NCBI GenBank assembly: GCA_016201645.1
Contig: JACQCL010000119.1
Span: 1 to 14,311, forward strand
DNA from: Candidatus Rokuibacteriota bacterium
Lineage (GTDB): Bacteria; Methylomirabilota; Methylomirabilia; Rokubacteriales; CSP1-6
Reading direction: 5' to 3'
Length of the DNA stretch: 14,311 nucleotides
Position numbers and translations under genes: made by a program. Shown here piece after piece: positions 6,754 to 13,893 of the stretch; position 1 is the first letter of the stretch, and each line of letters begins with the position of its first letter. Below the pieces are notes generated by a model. The model was not told the origin of the DNA and searched no databases. It saw only the letters and a program-made list of their open reading frames with translations.

Positions 6754-7489
6754 ACAGACCGCCGTTCATCGAGAGCTCCGCTCCCGTGATGTAGTCGCCG
6801 TCAGGGGAGACCAGGTACACAACAGCCCGGCCGACCTCCTCGGCCCGTCCGAAGCGCTTCAGCGGAATCTGATCCAGGAGACGCTGCCGCACCTTTTCCG
6901 GGATCGCCTCCACCATCTCGGTCCCGATGAATCCCGGCGCCACGGCATTCACCGTGATCCCCTTGCCCGCGAGCTCTTTGGCGAGGGACTTCGTGAAAGC
7001 CATGACGCCGGCCTTGGACGCCGCGTAGTTGGCCTGGCCAAAATTCCCGATCTGGCCGATCACGGAAGTGATGTTGACCACGCGCCCGTAGTTCTGCCGA
7101 AGCATCTGATCAATGAAGACCTTCGTGCAGTTGAATACCCCGTCCAGATTGATCGCCAGCACCTTGCGCCAGGAGGCGTGATCCATCTTCACGAAGGTTT
7201 TGTCCGAGGTGACGCCGGCGTTGTTGATGAGGATATCCAGGTGGCCGAACTCCCTGAGCACGTCCTGGGCCATCCGGTAGGTGTCGGGGAAATCCCCTAC
7301 GTCGCCCTGAGCGAGGATAGCCCTTCGTCCCATCTTCTGGATCTGCCCGGCGACTTCCTTGGCGGGCGCCTCGCGGGAGACGTAGTTCACGGCCACGTCG
7401 GCCCCTTCCTCGCCGAGCGCCAGGGCGATCGCCCGGCCGATCCCGCGGGAGGCGCCAGTGACGAGTGCGGTGCGGCCCTTGAGCTTCAT
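6746..7489 (-). CDS. phaB: Acetoacetyl-CoA reductase (PhaB/FabG-type SDR)
   Basis: A 247-residue classical SDR that reduces 3-ketoacyl-CoA to (R)-3-hydroxyacyl-CoA for PHA synthesis. Cofactor loop TGASRGIGRA is at 11-20, NNAG at 89-92, catalytic S142, Y155 and K159. N35 and R39 after the second strand, with no Asp there, fit NADPH. The KMDHASWRKVLAINLDGVFN stretch and the terminal NGGLFM match PhaB (NGGLHM in the Cupriavidus enzyme), and the setting among PHA genes favours PhaB over fatty-acid FabG, although the two cannot be fully separated by sequence. The start at 7489 is chosen over an upstream open frame because AAGGAGG (7497-7503 on this strand) sits 7 bases before it and homology begins there. 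It converges on phaJ and diverges from phaR. Confidence 0.9.
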   Translation of the reverse strand: MKLKGRTALVTGASRGIGRAIALALGEEGADVAVNYVSREAPAKEVAGQIQKMGRRAILAQGDVGDFPDTYRMAQDVLREFGHLDILINNAGVTSDKTFVKMDHASWRKVLAINLDGVFNCTKVFIDQMLRQNYGRVVNITSVIGQIGNFGQANYAASKAGVMAFTKSLAKELAGKGITVNAVAPGFIGTEMVEAIPEKVRQRLLDQIPLKRFGRAEEVGRAVVYLVSPDGDYITGAELSMNGGLFM

Positions 7490-7504
7490 GGGATGCCCTC
7501 CTTG

Positions 7505-7570
7505 AGTGAAGCGCGGGTAGTATACCTTGTGGGCAATGACGCAGGGTGTTAGACTGGCGCCGGGGGCGAC
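7505..7570. promoter_or_regulatory. Divergent phaB/phaR control region
   Basis: The 81-bp gap between the phaB and phaR start codons must hold both promoters. On the minus strand TATACT (7519-7524) is a good -10 for phaB, with no clear -35. On the plus strand TTGTGG (7527-7532) and TAGACT (7550-7555), 17 bp apart, are a possible phaR promoter that would leave a leader of only about 10 bases. Overlapping divergent promoters would let PhaR control itself and phaB together. No confident operator is assigned. Confidence 0.4.
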
Positions 7571-8068
7571 ATGGCTTACGTGATCAAACGCTACTCGAAC
7601 CGCAAGCTCTACGACACCCAGGAGAGCCGCTACGTCACGCTCGAGGAGCTGGAGGAGATGATCCGCGCCGGGAGGGAGATCCGGGTCCTCGACGCGGCCA
7701 CCGGGGAAGATCTGACTTCGGTCACTCTCGCCCAAATCATTCTCGAGAACGAACGGGCCCACCGCGCGACGCTTCCAACGACGCTTCTCCACCAGCTGAT
7801 CAAGCATGGGGAAACCTGGCAGGACTTCGTCCAGCACTCGCTCCGCCAGAGCCTGGAAGGGATCATCACGAGTCAGCGGGAAGCCGACCGGATCTTCAGG
7901 GAGTGGGCCTCGCGGGGCGGCTGGATGCCATCGAAGGAGCGGGAGCCGGAAGCTCGGAAGGGCCGGGAGGGGGGCGACGAGGCTGAGAGCCTCCGCGAGG
8001 AGGTCGTTGCCATGAAAGAAAAGCTCCGGGCGCTCGAGGAGCGGCTGGAGCGGCGGCAGAAAAAATAA
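7571..8068 (+). CDS. phaR: PHA accumulation regulator PhaR (DNA-binding repressor)
   Basis: A 165-residue regulator. The N-terminal ~60 residues are the PHB/PHA accumulation regulator DNA-binding domain, recognised from IKRYSNRKLYDTQESRYVTLEELEEMI; the middle (70-118) is the region linked to PHA binding in the family. The tail (130-165) is highly charged and likely coiled coil (LREEVVAMKEKLRALEERLERR). Known PhaR proteins repress phasin genes and themselves, and leave DNA when nascent PHA appears. The gene lies between phaB and a phasin gene, its expected targets. Only a weak GGGGGCG lies ahead of the ATG. It should not be confused with the Bacillus synthase subunit that is also called PhaR. 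Confidence 0.93.
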   Translation: MAYVIKRYSNRKLYDTQESRYVTLEELEEMIRAGREIRVLDAATGEDLTSVTLAQIILENERAHRATLPTTLLHQLIKHGETWQDFVQHSLRQSLEGIITSQREADRIFREWASRGGWMPSKEREPEARKGREGGDEAESLREEVVAMKEKLRALEERLERRQKK

Positions 8069-8100
8069 AGACCGGCCCGGAGGTCCGGACCGGTCTTTTC
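8067..8100. terminator. Bidirectional intrinsic terminator between phaR and phasin gene
   Basis: AAGACCGG (8068-8075) pairs with CCGGTCTT (8090-8097), and an inner CCGG/CCGG stem continues past one mismatch to a 4-base loop. TTTT follows on the plus strand, and on the minus strand the stem is followed by TTTATTTTTT. The stem begins within the phaR stop codon. It serves both convergent genes. Confidence 0.85.
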
Positions 8101-8116
8101 GGTCGGTGCTTCCGTC

Positions 8117-8569
8117 CTAATTGGCCGACGGGGTGTAGAGCGTCTTGACCTTCGTGCCCAGGCTGGCGAACGTCTGCTGGATCTCCTTGCCGGCCTGCTC
8201 GGCCGAGGCCTGAAGGCGCTCGGCGGAGTGGGTGATGGCCTGTGCGTTGCCCTCCAGGAGCTTGAAGGCGTTCTGCGCCGCCTCGAGGCCATCGAGGAGG
8301 TTCTTCTGGTACCAGGCGACGGGATCCTTCTGGATTTCCCCAAGCTCGCCCTGCCAACGGAGCAGGAGATCCTGCCCGCCCTTCACGGCCTCGACGGCCG
8401 AGGACTGCAGGTCGGCGTACAGCCGGACCCCCTCTTTCGCTGTGCTCGCGGAGAGATCCACGAGCTCGCGCAGGACTTTCTGGTTGGCGTCGGCCCATAG
8501 GGCAAGCGCCTCGACGGCGTTGCCGGTGCACTGCGCGTACATCTCATCTGCCTTCTTCGTGGTTGCCAT
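8117..8569 (-). CDS. phaP: Phasin family protein (PHA granule coat)
   Basis: A 150-residue, mostly helical, alanine- and glutamine-rich protein with no Cys after the N-terminal region. It resembles phasins in the order of its parts: ALWADANQKVLRELVDLSASTAKEGVRLYADL, then AVEAVKGGQDLLLRWQ, then ERLQASAEQAGKEIQQTF. Phasins bind the surface of PHA granules and set their number and size. The start at 8569 (MATTKKADEMY) is chosen over an upstream Met at 8629 because AAGGAGG (8579-8585, minus strand) lies 9 bases before it, and the upstream extension would overlap the promoter. It has its own strong promoter and a shared terminator, so it is monocistronic. phaR faces it head-on. The symbol is given by family and context. 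Confidence 0.85.
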   Translation of the reverse strand: MATTKKADEMYAQCTGNAVEALALWADANQKVLRELVDLSASTAKEGVRLYADLQSSAVEAVKGGQDLLLRWQGELGEIQKDPVAWYQKNLLDGLEAAQNAFKLLEGNAQAITHSAERLQASAEQAGKEIQQTFASLGTKVKTLYTPSAN

Positions 8570-8599
8570 GGTGTGGCACCTCCTTTTTAATGTGACCAG

Positions 8600-8638
8600 A
8601 GGATAACGCAGTGCGGCATACTCTGTCAAGTAATTTTT
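8600..8638 (-). promoter_or_regulatory. Strong sigma70-type phasin promoter with UP-like element
   Basis: Read on the minus strand: AAAAATTA (8631-8638), then a perfect TTGACA -35 (8624-8629), an 18-bp spacer, and TATCCT (8600-8605), which matches 4 of 6 -10 positions. A start near 8593 would give a leader of about 24 bases carrying the AAGGAGG site. The spacer contains TGCCGCACTGC, a TGC/GCA-rich string of the kind reported for PhaR operators. This is the best-formed promoter in the window, fitting an abundant granule protein. Confidence 0.65.
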
Positions 8639-8707
8639 CGCGGCGCGTTAGACCGGGCGTGGTATGGTGGGGTTTGCAGGCTAACGTATTGAAATGAGAG
8701 GCGTTTA

Positions 8708-8721
8708 GGACCATATGGTCC
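8708..8721. repeat. Perfect 14-bp palindrome across the acyl-CoA ligase start codon
   Basis: GGACCATATGGTCC is fully self-complementary and is centred on the start codon ATG at 8715-8717. It could be a protein-binding operator or an mRNA element masking the start. It may also be chance. Confidence 0.5.
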
Positions 8722-10505
8722 AGGACACACTGGCCAGAATCTTCTGGAGCCGCGTCGAGGCCGGCGGGGACGCGCCCGCCCAGAAGTTCAAGCGTGCCGG
8801 TGGGTGGCAAACCCTCAGCTGGCGACAACTCGGCGACATCGTGCAGGAAGTCGCCCTTGGACTCCTGGCTCTGGGGCGGGCGAAGGGGGAGGCGGTGGCG
8901 CTGCTCTCAGCCAGCCGAGCCGAGTGGGTCCAGGCGGACTTCGCCATCTTCTCCGCGGGGTGCGTCACGGTCCCTGTCTATCCGTCCTATACCCCGGAGC
9001 AACTCGCGTACATCGTCGGCGATTCGGGCGCCCGGACGCTCATCGTTGAGGATTCGGCGCAGCTCGCCAAGGCCCTGGAGGTGCGGGGCAAGATGGACAG
9101 CCTCGAGCAGATGGTCGTGATCCAGGGGTACGAGGGACGGGAGCGCTCGGTGCTGACGTGGGACGATCTGCGCCGCCTGGGTCGTGACAACCGCGAGCGG
9201 CTGACGAGCGTGCTGGCCGACCGGGTGACCTCGACCCAGCCTGAGGATGTGGTGACCATTGTCTACACATCGGGGACCACCGGTTCCCCCAAAGGGGTGG
9301 TACAGACCCACGCCAACCATGCGGCGGCCCTGCGGGCGGCGGCGCAGAGCACGAAGGTCGCTCAGGGGGATGTGCACCTGCTCTTCCTGCCTTTGGCACA
9401 CTCCTTCGCCCGATTCGAAGCGTTCATGGGGATTCACCGAGGCCTGACTACCGCCTTCGCCGAAAACATCGACAAGGTGGGAGAGAATCTCCGGGAGGTT
9501 CGGCCGGATTTCATCTGCAGTGTTCCGCGAGTCTTCGAGAAGGTGTATGCGAAGATCCTGGCCGGGGTGGAGGCGGGCTCGCTCCTGAAGAGGGAAATCT
9601 TCCAGTGGGCGATCGGGGCGGGGCGGCAGGTGAGCCGTCTCCAGCAGGTCCACCAGCCCATTCCCGCGGGGCTCGCCCTGAAGCACCGGATCGCCCGCAG
9701 GCTGGTCTTCGCCAAGCTCCATCAGGCCCTAGGCGGACGCCTTCGATTTTGCTTCTCTGGGGGGGCGCCGCTGTCCAAGGAGATCGCGGAGTTCTTCCAT
9801 GCCGCGGGCATGCTGATCCTCGAAGGCTATGGCTTGACGGAGACCTGTCCGATCCTGTCGGTCAACCAACCCGACGCCTTCAAGTTCGGGTCAGTCGGCC
9901 GAGGGATCCCGGGGGTCGAACTCCGGATTGCCTCCGACGGCGAGATCCTGGCGCGGGGCCCCAACGTGGCGACCCGCGGCTACTTCAAGAAGCCCGAGGC
10001 CACCCGGGAGGTCTTCGAGCCGACCGGATGGTTTCACACGGGGGACATCGGGCGCATCGACGACGATGGCTTCCTGTTCATCACCGACAGGAAGAAAGAC
10101 CTGATCATCACCGCCGGCGGGATGAATATTGCCCCCCAGAACATCGAAAACCTCCTGAAGAGCGACCCGTTCATCAGCCAGGTCATGGTCTATGGGGACC
10201 GGCGGCCGTATCCCGTGGCTTTGATTACGCTGAATCCCGAGGAGCTGAGGAAATTCGCCACCGAGCAGGGGATCCTCACCACCGACGCTGAGTCCTTGGC
10301 CAAGCATCCCCGGGTGGTGGAACGGGTGTCGCGTATCGTAGAGGAGAAGAACGGGTTCCTTCAGTCCTACGCGAAGATCAAGAAGTTCGCGGTCCTCCCG
10401 GCCGACTTCACCCAGGACGGCGGCGAGCTGACCCCCACGTTGAAAGTGAAGCGCAAAGTGGTTTTGGAGAAATACCGGAACCTGCTCGAGACCCTCTATG
10501 CTTGA
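8715..10505 (+). CDS. AMP-dependent long-chain acyl-CoA synthetase
   Basis: A 596-residue member of the ANL adenylating family, long-chain fatty-acid ligase branch (size and the LPLAHSFARFEAF segment). It activates a carboxylic acid with ATP and CoA via an acyl-adenylate. Motifs in order: phosphate-binding YTSGTTGSPKGV (184-195), CFSGGAPLSKEI (346-357), GYGLTET (371-377), GWFHTGDIG (438-446), DRKKDLIITAGGMNIAP hinge (458-474) and the C-terminal lysine in TPTLKVKR (K577). All catalytic elements are intact. A weak AGGA lies 4 bases before the ATG and GAGAGG 13 bases before it. The 3' end overlaps the next start by 8 bp. Next to PHA genes it may recover or supply fatty acids for beta-oxidation and PHA, but the two genes that follow leave its pathway open. 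Confidence 0.93.
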   Translation: MVQDTLARIFWSRVEAGGDAPAQKFKRAGGWQTLSWRQLGDIVQEVALGLLALGRAKGEAVALLSASRAEWVQADFAIFSAGCVTVPVYPSYTPEQLAYIVGDSGARTLIVEDSAQLAKALEVRGKMDSLEQMVVIQGYEGRERSVLTWDDLRRLGRDNRERLTSVLADRVTSTQPEDVVTIVYTSGTTGSPKGVVQTHANHAAALRAAAQSTKVAQGDVHLLFLPLAHSFARFEAFMGIHRGLTTAFAENIDKVGENLREVRPDFICSVPRVFEKVYAKILAGVEAGSLLKREIFQWAIGAGRQVSRLQQVHQPIPAGLALKHRIARRLVFAKLHQALGGRLRFCFSGGAPLSKEIAEFFHAAGMLILEGYGLTETCPILSVNQPDAFKFGSVGRGIPGVELRIASDGEILARGPNVATRGYFKKPEATREVFEPTGWFHTGDIGRIDDDGFLFITDRKKDLIITAGGMNIAPQNIENLLKSDPFISQVMVYGDRRPYPVALITLNPEELRKFATEQGILTTDAESLAKHPRVVERVSRIVEEKNGFLQSYAKIKKFAVLPADFTQDGGELTPTLKVKRKVVLEKYRNLLETLYA

Positions 10506-11259
10506 AGCCCTCCGCCTGGATGGCCGCGTGGCCGTCGTCACCGGTGCCTCCCGCGGGCTTGGTCGCGCCATGGCCCTGGCTCTTGCGGAGTCCGGGGCCG
10601 ACGTGGCACTGGCGTCGCGCTCCAAGCCTGACCTCGAGGAGACCGCCCATCAGGTTGAACGGCTGGGCCGGCGGGCCGTGGTGATTCCCACGGACGTGCG
10701 GGTGTTCGCCGAAATGGAGACGCTGGTCGGCCAGACACGACAGCTCCTGGGGCGGCTCGATATTCTCGTCAGCAGCTCCGGGGTGGCTCAGGTCGCCCCG
10801 CTCGCTGAGATGCGCCCCGAGGAATGGCTTCGGATCCTGGACACGAACCTGACGGGCGTGTTCAACGGCTGTCGGGCCGTCGCCCGTCACTTCCTGGCCG
10901 CGCGCTCGGGCAAGGTGGTCAACATCGCGTCGGTCCTCGGCGCCGTAGGGCTCCCCGGCTACGCCGCCTACGCGGCGTCCAAGGGGGGCGTCATCGCCTT
11001 TACGAAAGCTCTGGCCGTCGAGTGGGCGCGCTACAACGTCCAGGTGAACGCGATCGCTCCCGGCTGGTTCGTTACCGACATGAACGCGGAGGCCTTCGCC
11101 GACGAGAAAATCCGCGAACGCCTGCTGAGAGACGTGCCGCTGCGGCGGACGGGGAGGGTGGAGGAGATCGGGCCGCTCGTGGTGTACCTGGCCTCGCCGG
11201 CCTCGGATTTCATGACTGGCCAGACGATCTTTCTCGACGGCGGCCACAGCGCCGCGTGA
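10498..11259 (+). CDS. SDR-family oxidoreductase, probably NADP-dependent
   Basis: A 253-residue classical SDR. Cofactor loop TGASRGLGRA is at 15-24. S40-R41 after the second strand suggests NADP(H). Catalytic residues are S145, Y158 and K162. The motif usually reading NNAG is SSSG (92-95), which is uncommon. The start ATG lies inside the acyl-CoA ligase gene (8-bp overlap), so the two are translationally coupled. The overall look is close to the gluconate 5-dehydrogenase/FabG-like group. Together with the zinc dehydrogenase that follows, a polyol or keto-acid redox pair is possible, while the acyl-CoA ligase upstream argues for ketoacyl-CoA reduction. The substrate is not determined. Confidence 0.88.
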   Translation: MLEALRLDGRVAVVTGASRGLGRAMALALAESGADVALASRSKPDLEETAHQVERLGRRAVVIPTDVRVFAEMETLVGQTRQLLGRLDILVSSSGVAQVAPLAEMRPEEWLRILDTNLTGVFNGCRAVARHFLAARSGKVVNIASVLGAVGLPGYAAYAASKGGVIAFTKALAVEWARYNVQVNAIAPGWFVTDMNAEAFADEKIRERLLRDVPLRRTGRVEEIGPLVVYLASPASDFMTGQTIFLDGGHSAA

Positions 11260-11275
11260 GAGGAGAGGCCTGAGC

Positions 11276-12280
11276 ATGAAAGCCGCGGTCCTCTACGCCC
11301 CGAAAGACCTTCGCGTTGAAACGGCGAGGGACCCGGCGCCCGGCGCCGGCGAGGCGCTCGTCCGCGTCCGGGCTGCCGGGCTCTGCGGCACCGACTTTCG
11401 CCTCTGGTCCGGCGACCGGCCGGCCCGCTACCCGCTGATCATGGGCCATGAGTTCGTCGGCGAGGTGGCGGCGGTGGGGAGCGGCGTCGAGAACGTGAAG
11501 CCCGGTGACTCCGTGGCGGTGGAGCCCAACTACTCCTGCGGGACCTGCCCCCTCTGTCGCGAGGGAAATCGGAATCTCTGCCTCTCCCGGACCGCGGTGG
11601 GGATCGACGTGGACGGGGGCCTGGCCGAGCTGGCGCACATTCCGGCGCGCTGCTGCTGGGCCGCCCCGGCGGGACTCTCTCCGGAGCAGCTTCTGCTGAC
11701 CGAGCCGCTCGCCGTGGTCGTCCGGGCCGTCAACCGGGGAGCGGTGCGGGCTGGGGAGACCGCTGCCGTGCTCGGAACGGGCACGCTCGGGCTCCTCGCG
11801 GTGCAGGTGTTAAAATCCCGGGGCGCGCGCGTCTTGGCTGTGAGCCGCAGCGACCGACGGTTTTCCCTTGTCCGGGAGCTTGGGGCAGAGGCCGTGCATT
11901 CGCTGGCAGCGGGGAGCGGCGCCGAGGCCGCCCGGCGGCTTTCAGGCCGCGAAGGAGTGGATGTCGTCGTCGAAACCGCCGGCACGCCGGAGGCGGTGGC
12001 CGAGGCCCTCGGCCTGGGGCGCCCCGGAGGTCGAGTGGTTCTCACGGGGCTTCCCCACGAACCCTCCCAGGTTCACTTCTTTGGGGTCGTCCGCCGGGAG
12101 CTCACGATTGTCGGCTCGATGATCTACCAGGATGAGTTTCCTGAAGCCATGCGCCTCCTCAAGACAGGCGCGGTGAAGGCCGAGCCGCTGGTGACCCACC
12201 GGTTCAGGCTCGACGCCGTCGGCGAGGCGTTTTCCGCCCACCAGTCGCCGGCCTCCATCAAGGTCGCCGTCATCCCATAA
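11276..12280 (+). CDS. Zinc-dependent alcohol dehydrogenase (MDR family)
   Basis: A 334-residue medium-chain dehydrogenase/reductase. Catalytic zinc ligands are C37 (GLCGTD), H58 and E59 (GHE), with E143 in the later TEPLAVV segment. The structural zinc site is complete: C88, C91, C94 and C102. The Rossmann loop GTGTLG is at 167-172, and S190-R191 after the following strand may favour NADP(H). It oxidises a secondary alcohol or polyol to the ketone, as in sorbitol, L-idonate or L-threonine dehydrogenases; which one cannot be told. AGGAGAGG (11261-11268) sits 7 bases before the ATG, and the gap to the SDR is 16 bp, so it closes the operon. The C-terminus (IKVAVIP) looks native. Confidence 0.9.
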   Translation: MKAAVLYAPKDLRVETARDPAPGAGEALVRVRAAGLCGTDFRLWSGDRPARYPLIMGHEFVGEVAAVGSGVENVKPGDSVAVEPNYSCGTCPLCREGNRNLCLSRTAVGIDVDGGLAELAHIPARCCWAAPAGLSPEQLLLTEPLAVVVRAVNRGAVRAGETAAVLGTGTLGLLAVQVLKSRGARVLAVSRSDRRFSLVRELGAEAVHSLAAGSGAEAARRLSGREGVDVVVETAGTPEAVAEALGLGRPGGRVVLTGLPHEPSQVHFFGVVRRELTIVGSMIYQDEFPEAMRLLKTGAVKAEPLVTHRFRLDAVGEAFSAHQSPASIKVAVIP

Positions 12281-12305
12281 CCCGAGCGAGTTCGCCTCCG
12301 CACCG

Positions 12306-12339
12306 TGGACGGCGGTTGGACCGCCTCCGAGGACGTCCA
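12306..12339 (+). terminator. Nested inverted repeats after the alcohol dehydrogenase gene
   Basis: GGCGGT/ACCGCC (12311-12325, 3-base loop) lies inside an outer TGGAC/GTCCA pair (12306-12310, 12335-12339). No T-run follows, so it may be a weak or Rho-assisted end of the operon. Confidence 0.3.
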
Positions 12340-12415
12340 AAGCCCGGCGCTCCGCCCTAGGCCGCCTTCCCCGGTACCGTCTAGCCTCCTCTCTCTGCCC
12401 TGTCGCCACTCGCAC

Positions 12416-12445
12416 TTGACGGGTGCAGTTGCCTGAGGCTAGGCT
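12416..12445 (+). promoter_or_regulatory. Possible promoter of the zinc-ribbon gene
   Basis: TTGACG (12416-12421) and TAGGCT (12440-12445) are 18 bp apart within the 215-bp gap 12281-12495. The -10 is poor. Nothing else recognisable is in this gap apart from the inverted repeats noted above and an 8-bp palindrome GGCTAGCC just downstream. Confidence 0.3.
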
Positions 12446-12495
12446 AGCCGCATCATTTCCTGCTCTCACTGGCCCAGTTCGCTGGAGGTCCCGGC

Positions 12496-12599
12496 ATGAA
12501 GTGTCCCCGGTGCCAACACGAGAACCCCGCAAGCCTAAAATTCTGCGGGGAGTGTGGAGCACGCCTCGCGTCAGTCTGTACCGCCTGCGGAGTGTCTAG
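12496..12599 (+). pseudogene. Truncated double zinc-ribbon protein gene, cut at the IS5 end
   Basis: A good start (GGAGG at 12484-12488, 7 bases before ATG) opens a frame whose first ~34 residues are zinc-ribbon: C3-x2-C6, C17-x2-C20, C28-x2-C31, beginning MKCPRCQHENPASLKFCGEC. This N-terminus is typical of large double zinc-ribbon proteins, often adenylate-cyclase/AAA-ATPase regulators in environmental bacteria. Family reading is from memory of such N-termini. The native frame stops making sense at the IS junction. The open frame itself runs on through IS sequence to a stop at 12703-12705, giving a 69-residue chimera that is unlikely to be functional. The remainder of the gene is not found on the other side of the IS. 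Confidence 0.7.
12596..12599. repeat. Left CTAG target-site copy of the IS element
   Basis: CTAG directly before the left IS end. The same four bases follow the right end, as expected for IS5-group elements that duplicate YTAR sites. Confidence 0.7.
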
Positions 12600-12619
12600 C
12601 AGGATGCTGAAAAACTCGG
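12600..12619 (+). repeat. IS5 left terminal inverted repeat
   Basis: CAGGATGCTGAAAAACTCGG; it differs from the complement of the right end at positions 5, 9 and 19. Confidence 0.85.
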
Positions 12620-12667
12620 AATCCGCCGAGGGCGCATGGCACTCTAAGAAGGAAAAGGGAGGTGCCT

Positions 12668-13753
12668 ATGCGCGGCGACGATCGACAGACCGAGGCCATG
12701 TTTAGTTACGTTTCGTCTGAGGCTCGCGTGCCCCAGGACCATCCCTTGCGACCGCTGCGGGGGATGGTGGACACCGTGCTGCGGGAGCTCTCGCCGCAGT
12801 TCGAGCTCCTGTACGCCTCCACCGGCCGTCCCTCGATTCCCCCCGAGAAGCTGCTCCGAGCCCTGCTGCTCCAGGTGCTGTATACGATCCGCAGCGAGCG
12901 GCTCCTCATGGAGCAACTCGACTACAACCTGCTGTTTCGGTGGTTCGTGGGCTTGAACATGGATGACCCCGTGTGGGATGCCACGGTGTTCACCAAGAAC
13001 CGGGAGCGGTTGCTGGCGGGCACCATCGCCGAGGCCTTTTTCGAGCGCGTGCTGGCTCAGGCGCGCACGCAGGATCTGCTGTCCGACGAGCACTTCACCG
13101 TGGATGGGACCCTCGTGGAGGCGTGGGCGGGGCTCAAGAGCTTCCGGCGGAAGGGAGACGGGCCCACCCCGCCGACTGACGATCCCGGCAATCCCACCGT
13201 GAACTTTCACGGTGAGCGGCGGCGCAACGCCACGCATGCCTCCACGACAGATCCCGACGCGCGGTTGTACACCAAGGCCCCCGGCCAAACCGCCAAGCTC
13301 TGCTACATGGGACACCTCCTGATGGAGAATCGCCACGGCTTGGCGGTCAAGGCCCACGTCACCCAGGCGACAGGCCTGGCCGAGCGGGAGGCGGCCGTGG
13401 CGCTGGTCGCGACCCTGCCCGGGACGCGCCGCAAAACCGTGGGGGCGGATAAAGCCTACGACAGCGCGGCCTTCGTCGCGGCGCTGCGCGCCCAGGGCGT
13501 GACCCCCCACATCGCCCAGCACACCACGGGCCGTGCCAGCGCGCTCGACGCCCGCACGACTCGGCACCCGGGCTACGAGGTGAGCCAACGCCGGCGCAAG
13601 CGCATCGAGGAGATCTTCGGGTGGCTCAAGACGGTGGGGCTGATGCGGAAGGTGCGGCACCGCGGGGTCCGGCGGGTCGGGTGGATGTTTATCTTCGCCA
13701 CTGCGGTGTACAACCTGGTCCGCATCCGAAACCTGGTCGAGGCGCGGACATGA
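12668..13753 (+). CDS. IS5-family DDE transposase
   Basis: A 361-residue transposase counted from ATG 12668; AAGGGAGG (12655-12662) lies 5 bases before it, so this is preferred over an in-frame GTG at 12662 that lies within that site. The N-terminal helical DNA-binding part contains ERVP-like PQDHPLRPLRGMVD and the RSERLLMEQLDYNLLFRWFVGL block characteristic of this IS5 group. Catalytic residues are D146 (FTVDGT), D261 (GADKAYDS) and E314 within RIEEIFGWLK, which follows the GYEVSQRRR segment. The frame is uninterrupted and the length is normal, so the enzyme is probably active. It would cut and rejoin DNA at the element ends. Confidence 0.95.
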   Translation: MRGDDRQTEAMFSYVSSEARVPQDHPLRPLRGMVDTVLRELSPQFELLYASTGRPSIPPEKLLRALLLQVLYTIRSERLLMEQLDYNLLFRWFVGLNMDDPVWDATVFTKNRERLLAGTIAEAFFERVLAQARTQDLLSDEHFTVDGTLVEAWAGLKSFRRKGDGPTPPTDDPGNPTVNFHGERRRNATHASTTDPDARLYTKAPGQTAKLCYMGHLLMENRHGLAVKAHVTQATGLAEREAAVALVATLPGTRRKTVGADKAYDSAAFVAALRAQGVTPHIAQHTTGRASALDARTTRHPGYEVSQRRRKRIEEIFGWLKTVGLMRKVRHRGVRRVGWMFIFATAVYNLVRIRNLVEART

Positions 13754-13869
13754 GCAAACCCGAGGGTGCCCACCGCCATGACCAGCGACGAGCGGTGCGA
13801 TATGGGGCCACATTTGCTGCCGTCCTGAGCGCTCAGATGTTGTCTGAATCACGATTCCGGGCTCTCACC

Positions 13870-13889
13870 CTGAGTTTTTCCGCACCCTG
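13870..13889 (-). repeat. IS5 right terminal inverted repeat
   Basis: Read on the minus strand, CAGGGTGCGGAAAAACTCAG matches the left end at 17 of 20 bases. Confidence 0.85.
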
Positions 13890-13893
13890 CTAG
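13890..13893. repeat. Right CTAG target-site copy of the IS element
   Basis: CTAG follows the right IS end. Three of its bases form the TAG stop codon of the minus-strand gene. Confidence 0.7.

Larger units (their letters stand above)
12600..13889 (+). mobile_element. Complete IS5-family insertion sequence, 1290 bp
   Basis: The element has one intact transposase gene, terminal inverted repeats of about 20 bp with 17 matches (12600-12619 and the complement of 13870-13889; core GAAAAACTC), and CTAG on both flanks. The 136 bp after the transposase stop (13754-13889) carry no gene. Its intact frame and well-matched ends suggest a recent arrival that may still move. Confidence 0.9.

Noticed and set aside
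7490..7837. Upstream extension of the phaB frame over phaR
   Set aside because: The AAGGAGG site and PhaB homology both place the start at 7489; the extension is antisense to phaR.
8570..8629. Earlier start for the phasin at 8629
   Set aside because: The extra 20 codons would cover the -10 element and the ribosome site, and the phasin-like sequence begins at the Met at 8569.
12644..13852. 402-codon minus-strand open frame across the IS
   Set aside because: It is the complement of the transposase gene, whose DDE motifs and ribosome site are clear. The antisense product shows no family features.
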